From contig DATIFQ010000248.1 of assembly GCA_035455185.1 (NCBI GenBank), positions 1-7,632 of the forward strand: DNA of 7,632 nucleotides, written 5' to 3'. Both the position numbers and the translations under genes were made by a program. The notes below the pieces were generated by a model. It was not told where the DNA came from, made no database searches, and saw nothing but the letters and a program-made list of their open reading frames with translations. This document shows positions 5,638 through 7,632 of the stretch, one piece after another (position 1 is the first letter of the stretch; every line of letters begins with the position of its first letter). Source of the DNA: JAEHDI01 sp035455185. GTDB taxonomy: Bacteria; Acidobacteriota; Terriglobia; Bryobacterales; Bryobacteraceae.

Positions 5638-6777
5638 CTAAATCTCCACTCCCATCTCGCTCCAGGTCATCACCTTTTTGCGGTAAATCGCTTCCCGGCC
5701 CATGATGGAAGTCAGTGCGGCGACGACGCCGACCTCCAGGCCGCCCGGCACGTCTGTCTTGCCCGTACGGACTGCCTCGAAGAAAGCCTCGAAGTGCAGG
5801 TCCTGCGGCGCGGAGTCTGCTGACTGTGACAGCACGATCGGCTGTGCGCCTCTTTCGCGCTTGTAGTAGGAGACCTTCCCCTCTCTGCCGTACACCACGT
5901 CCACAGCGCCCTTGGTGCCGTACACCTGGAAACCCCATCCTCCGTGAGGCAGGCCCGTTGGATGAAAGGCGAGCTGGGTAAACGACATCTTCACGCCGTT
6001 CTTATACTCGTAACTCAGCGTGTAGCCGTCCATGTTGGTGCGCCCTGGAGGGTCGTTCTTCCAGAGCAGCGTGCCGCCGAAGCCGGCCGCCCGCTCGGGA
6101 CGGCTGTCGACAAGCCAGTTGCATACATCCAGGTTGTGAATCGCATTTTCGACGATCAGATCGCCGGAGCGCTTGGCGTTGAAAAACCAGTCGGCAGAGG
6201 AACTGTTGTGATCCATGTCGTCGCTCGAGTGCCGCCAAGCCCTTAGCATGATGACCTCTCCCGCAATTCCTTCGCGCAGGCGCTCGACAGCCGTCTTCAG
6301 ATAGGGGTAAGAACGCATTACCTGGCCCGTCTGAAAAACTTTCTTCGAGCCCTTGGCAGCCTTCAGCAACTCACGAACAGATTCCGGAGTAATACCGACG
6401 GGTTTCTCAAGGTAGATGTGCTTGCCTGCCCGCAAAGCGGCGATTGCCATCTCGACGTGCAGATCGCAGGGCACGGCGATCCAGACTGCCTGTATATCTT
6501 TCCTCTCCAGCAACGCCCGGTAGTCGGAAAAGGTGGCAGGGTTATCCCGGGCCGCCAGCGTGGCTACTCTGTCCAGGCGGTCGGCCTTGATGTCGCAAAG
6601 CGCCTTCACCTTGACAGCCGGCAGCTTGAGGAGGGACTCCACCAGGAATGTCCCGCGAATACCGTTGCCGATGACACCGACGTTGACCGGCTCCGCATCA
6701 GCTTGCGCATTCGCGGAACGGGATAGCGTCGCCGTGGTGGCTCCGGCGAGAAAGCCCCTTCGGCTGAGTTCGTTCAT
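5638..6777 (-). CDS. Tat-exported Gfo/Idh/MocA family oxidoreductase
   Basis: This 379-residue protein starts with a twin-arginine signal: SRRGFLAG at residues 5-12, then a hydrophobic stretch ending near SANAQA. The Rossmann N-domain follows, with VGVIGNGIRG (33-42) as the dinucleotide-binding loop, ALCDIKADR (59-67) at the end of the second strand, and the family's YLEKPVG (122-128; catalytic Lys K125). The C-domain carries GDLIVENAIHNLDVCNWL (205-222), the HxxxD-type substrate helix (H214, D217). Family members oxidise or reduce sugars or inositols with tightly bound NAD(P). Tat export suits this, because the enzyme can leave the cytoplasm folded with its cofactor. The start at 6777 is supported by GAGGTG on the minus strand (6783-6788) and by the position of the Tat motif; a longer in-frame start at 6933 would add unrelated residues across the promoter region. 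The substrate is not predictable. Confidence 0.93.
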   Translation of the reverse strand: MNELSRRGFLAGATTATLSRSANAQADAEPVNVGVIGNGIRGTFLVESLLKLPAVKVKALCDIKADRLDRVATLAARDNPATFSDYRALLERKDIQAVWIAVPCDLHVEMAIAALRAGKHIYLEKPVGITPESVRELLKAAKGSKKVFQTGQVMRSYPYLKTAVERLREGIAGEVIMLRAWRHSSDDMDHNSSSADWFFNAKRSGDLIVENAIHNLDVCNWLVDSRPERAAGFGGTLLWKNDPPGRTNMDGYTLSYEYKNGVKMSFTQLAFHPTGLPHGGWGFQVYGTKGAVDVVYGREGKVSYYKRERGAQPIVLSQSADSAPQDLHFEAFFEAVRTGKTDVPGGLEVGVVAALTSIMGREAIYRKKVMTWSEMGVEI

Positions 6778-6782
6778 GATTT

Positions 6783-6788
6783 CACCTC
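6783..6788 (-). promoter_or_regulatory. Shine-Dalgarno for the Tat-exported oxidoreductase
   Basis: On the minus strand GAGGTG lies 5 nt before the ATG at 6777. It decides this start over the in-frame upstream ATG at 6933, which has no such site. It is one of only two clear ribosome-binding sites in the window. Confidence 0.6.
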
Positions 6789-6794
6789 GGAGCG

Positions 6795-6823
6795 AGGATA
6801 TTCTGCTGCGCGGTGGAATGCAA
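6795..6823 (-). promoter_or_regulatory. Weak promoter candidate for the Tat-exported oxidoreductase
   Basis: On the minus strand, TTGCAT (6818-6823) and TATCCT (6795-6800) stand 17 bp apart. The match is modest, and the predicted start (about 6788) would fall at the edge of the Shine-Dalgarno, which argues against it. The true promoter may lie further upstream. Confidence 0.2.
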
Positions 6824-6837
6824 CACCCGGCGGTGTT
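6822..6837. promoter_or_regulatory. Small palindrome in the divergent promoter region
   Basis: AACACC (6822-6827) and GGTGTT (6832-6837) form a perfect inverted repeat around a 4-bp spacer. It lies between the two divergent starts (6777 and 6928), a usual place for a regulator site. No regulator gene is next to it and there is no second copy in the region, so the role is a guess. Confidence 0.25.
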
Positions 6838-6856
6838 TTCGCCTGACTGTGAAGAC

Positions 6857-6885
6857 TTGAATTCTGGTGTTGCTAAAACTATGAT
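6857..6885 (+). promoter_or_regulatory. Sigma-70-type promoter of the amidohydrolase
   Basis: TTGAAT (6857-6862) and TATGAT (6880-6885) are separated by exactly 17 bp, matching the -35 and -10 consensus at 4/6 and 5/6. Transcription would start near 6892, giving a leader of about 36 nt that contains the Shine-Dalgarno. This is the best promoter in the window. Confidence 0.6.
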
Positions 6886-6916
6886 TCGTGACGGGATTTC
6901 GTCCATTCGGTCGCTC

Positions 6917-6923
6917 AAGGAGG
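6917..6923 (+). promoter_or_regulatory. Strong Shine-Dalgarno for the amidohydrolase
   Basis: AAGGAGG lies 4 nt before ATG 6928. The core is near-perfect and the spacing slightly short. It fixes the start of the partial amidohydrolase gene. Confidence 0.65.
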
Positions 6924-6927
6924 CCAA

Positions 6928-7632
6928 ATGCACAGGTTTGTATCCAGGACGTTTCTGTTCCTGGCGCCCTTACTTGTTAGTGCGGATACGATCGCGATCA
7001 AAGCCGGTCGGCTCATCGATCCAGAGACGGGAACTGCAGCCCCGAACCAAGTGATTCTGGTCGAGGCGGGCAGGATCAAGTCCATCACCGCTGACGCAGC
7101 TGCGGCCAAGGGATTTGAGGTGATCGACCTCTCCGGGTACTCCGTGCTCCCGGGTCTGGTCGAGGCTCACAATCACCTTGCCCTCACATACAAGATGGAG
7201 CCCGAGCACCTCCAGTTCTACTTGACTTACGTGATGGACTCGACCGCCATTCGAGCCATTCAGGCGATCGCGAATGGGGTCACCATGCTGTCGGCGGGCT
7301 TCACCGTGGTGCGCGACATGGGAAATGCCGGTCTGTACGCGGACACGGCAATGCGCGTCGCAATCGAGCAGGGCTGGGTGCCGGGGCCGACAGTGATCAA
7401 CTCCGGCATCATCATCGGCGGTTTCGGCGGGCAGTTTAATCCAACCCCCGAGCGGGCGGAACTCGTGTATCCGGAATACCTCGATGCCGATACGCCCGAC
7501 GAGATCGTCAAAGCGATTCGGCGCAACATTCTGTTCGGCGCGAAGGTGATCAAGATCATGGTGGATTCCAAGACGTACGGCTACACCGCCGACGAGATCA
7601 GGTTGTTCGTGAAAGAGGCGGCCAAAAGCGGG
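6928..7632 (+). CDS. Exported imidazolonepropionase-like amidohydrolase, 3' end missing
   Basis: The frame is open from ATG 6928 to the right edge: 235 residues, no stop. Residues 1-19 (MHRFVSRTFLFLAPLLVSA) form a Sec signal peptide. The mature part opens with the small beta-sandwich typical of metal-dependent amidohydrolases (IKAGRLIDPETG, VILVEAGRIKSI), then the metal-binding strand PGLVEAHNHLAL (75-86; H81 and H83), FTVVRDMG (125-132), and GAKVIKIMVD (204-213), where K209 is the likely carboxylated bridging Lys. The remaining metal-binding His and Asp residues would lie in the missing half. The family (imidazolonepropionase and related amidohydrolases, including some Xaa-Pro dipeptidase-like members) hydrolyses cyclic amides or peptide bonds; the substrate is unknown. 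Glu replaces the common Asp before HxH (GLVEAHNH against the usual GLIDxHxH). It is divergent from the Tat-exported oxidoreductase and has its own promoter and a strong Shine-Dalgarno. Confidence 0.9.
   Translation, partial: MHRFVSRTFLFLAPLLVSADTIAIKAGRLIDPETGTAAPNQVILVEAGRIKSITADAAAAKGFEVIDLSGYSVLPGLVEAHNHLALTYKMEPEHLQFYLTYVMDSTAIRAIQAIANGVTMLSAGFTVVRDMGNAGLYADTAMRVAIEQGWVPGPTVINSGIIIGGFGGQFNPTPERAELVYPEYLDADTPDEIVKAIRRNILFGAKVIKIMVDSKTYGYTADEIRLFVKEAAKSG

Noticed and set aside
6778..6933. N-terminal extension of the Tat-exported oxidoreductase
   Set aside because: It would bury the twin-arginine signal inside the protein and cross the divergent promoter region. The Shine-Dalgarno at 6783-6788 supports the start at 6777.
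1..7632. CRISPR array, tRNA/rRNA genes, insertion sequence, riboswitch
   Set aside because: No regularly spaced direct repeats, no RNA-gene landmarks, no transposase frame and no recognisable aptamer core were seen. All gaps between genes are 150 bp or shorter.

Overview
This GC-rich, densely coded window looks like chromosomal DNA of a soil-type Acidobacteriota member, perhaps of the Bryobacterales/Solibacter group. That placement is inferred only from the mix of exported Gfo/Idh/MocA oxidoreductases, an S9 peptidase, an imidazolonepropionase-like amidohydrolase, an Asp-box repeat protein and a PIN-domain toxin-antitoxin pair. No rRNA, tRNA or other marker gene is present.

Layout from left to right. 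(1) A secreted Asp-box (BNR) repeat protein on the minus strand starts at 1502 and runs off the left edge. (2) It is divergent from a compact toxin-antitoxin operon on the plus strand: a ribbon-helix-helix antitoxin (1572-1856) overlapping a PIN ribonuclease (1846-2271). A 23-bp near-palindrome covers the antitoxin start codon and is the likely autoregulatory operator. (3) The 136-bp gap 2272-2407 holds three degenerate 9-mer repeats, a possible terminator and a promoter-like site. (4) A Sec-exported Gfo/Idh/MocA-like protein follows (2408-3343, plus). (5) A long imperfect hairpin (3352-3413) almost fills the gap to the convergent S9 peptidase. (6) A dipeptidyl-peptidase-IV-like S9 peptidase lies at 3416-5560 (minus). 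(7) A Tat-exported Gfo/Idh/MocA oxidoreductase lies at 5638-6777 (minus), upstream of the peptidase and in the same direction. (8) A 150-bp divergent promoter region leads to an exported metal-dependent amidohydrolase that starts at 6928 (plus) and runs off the right edge.

Five of the seven genes encode proteins with export signals, so the region appears devoted to processing sugars or cyclitols, peptides and amide or cyclic substrates outside the cytoplasm. The toxin-antitoxin pair is an accessory insertion among them. No single pathway joins the genes, and I find no clearly new multi-gene system. The most interesting signals are regulatory or repetitive: the operator over the start codon, starts without Shine-Dalgarno sequences close behind -10-like hexamers, the long 3'-3' hairpin, and the 9-mer repeat cluster.
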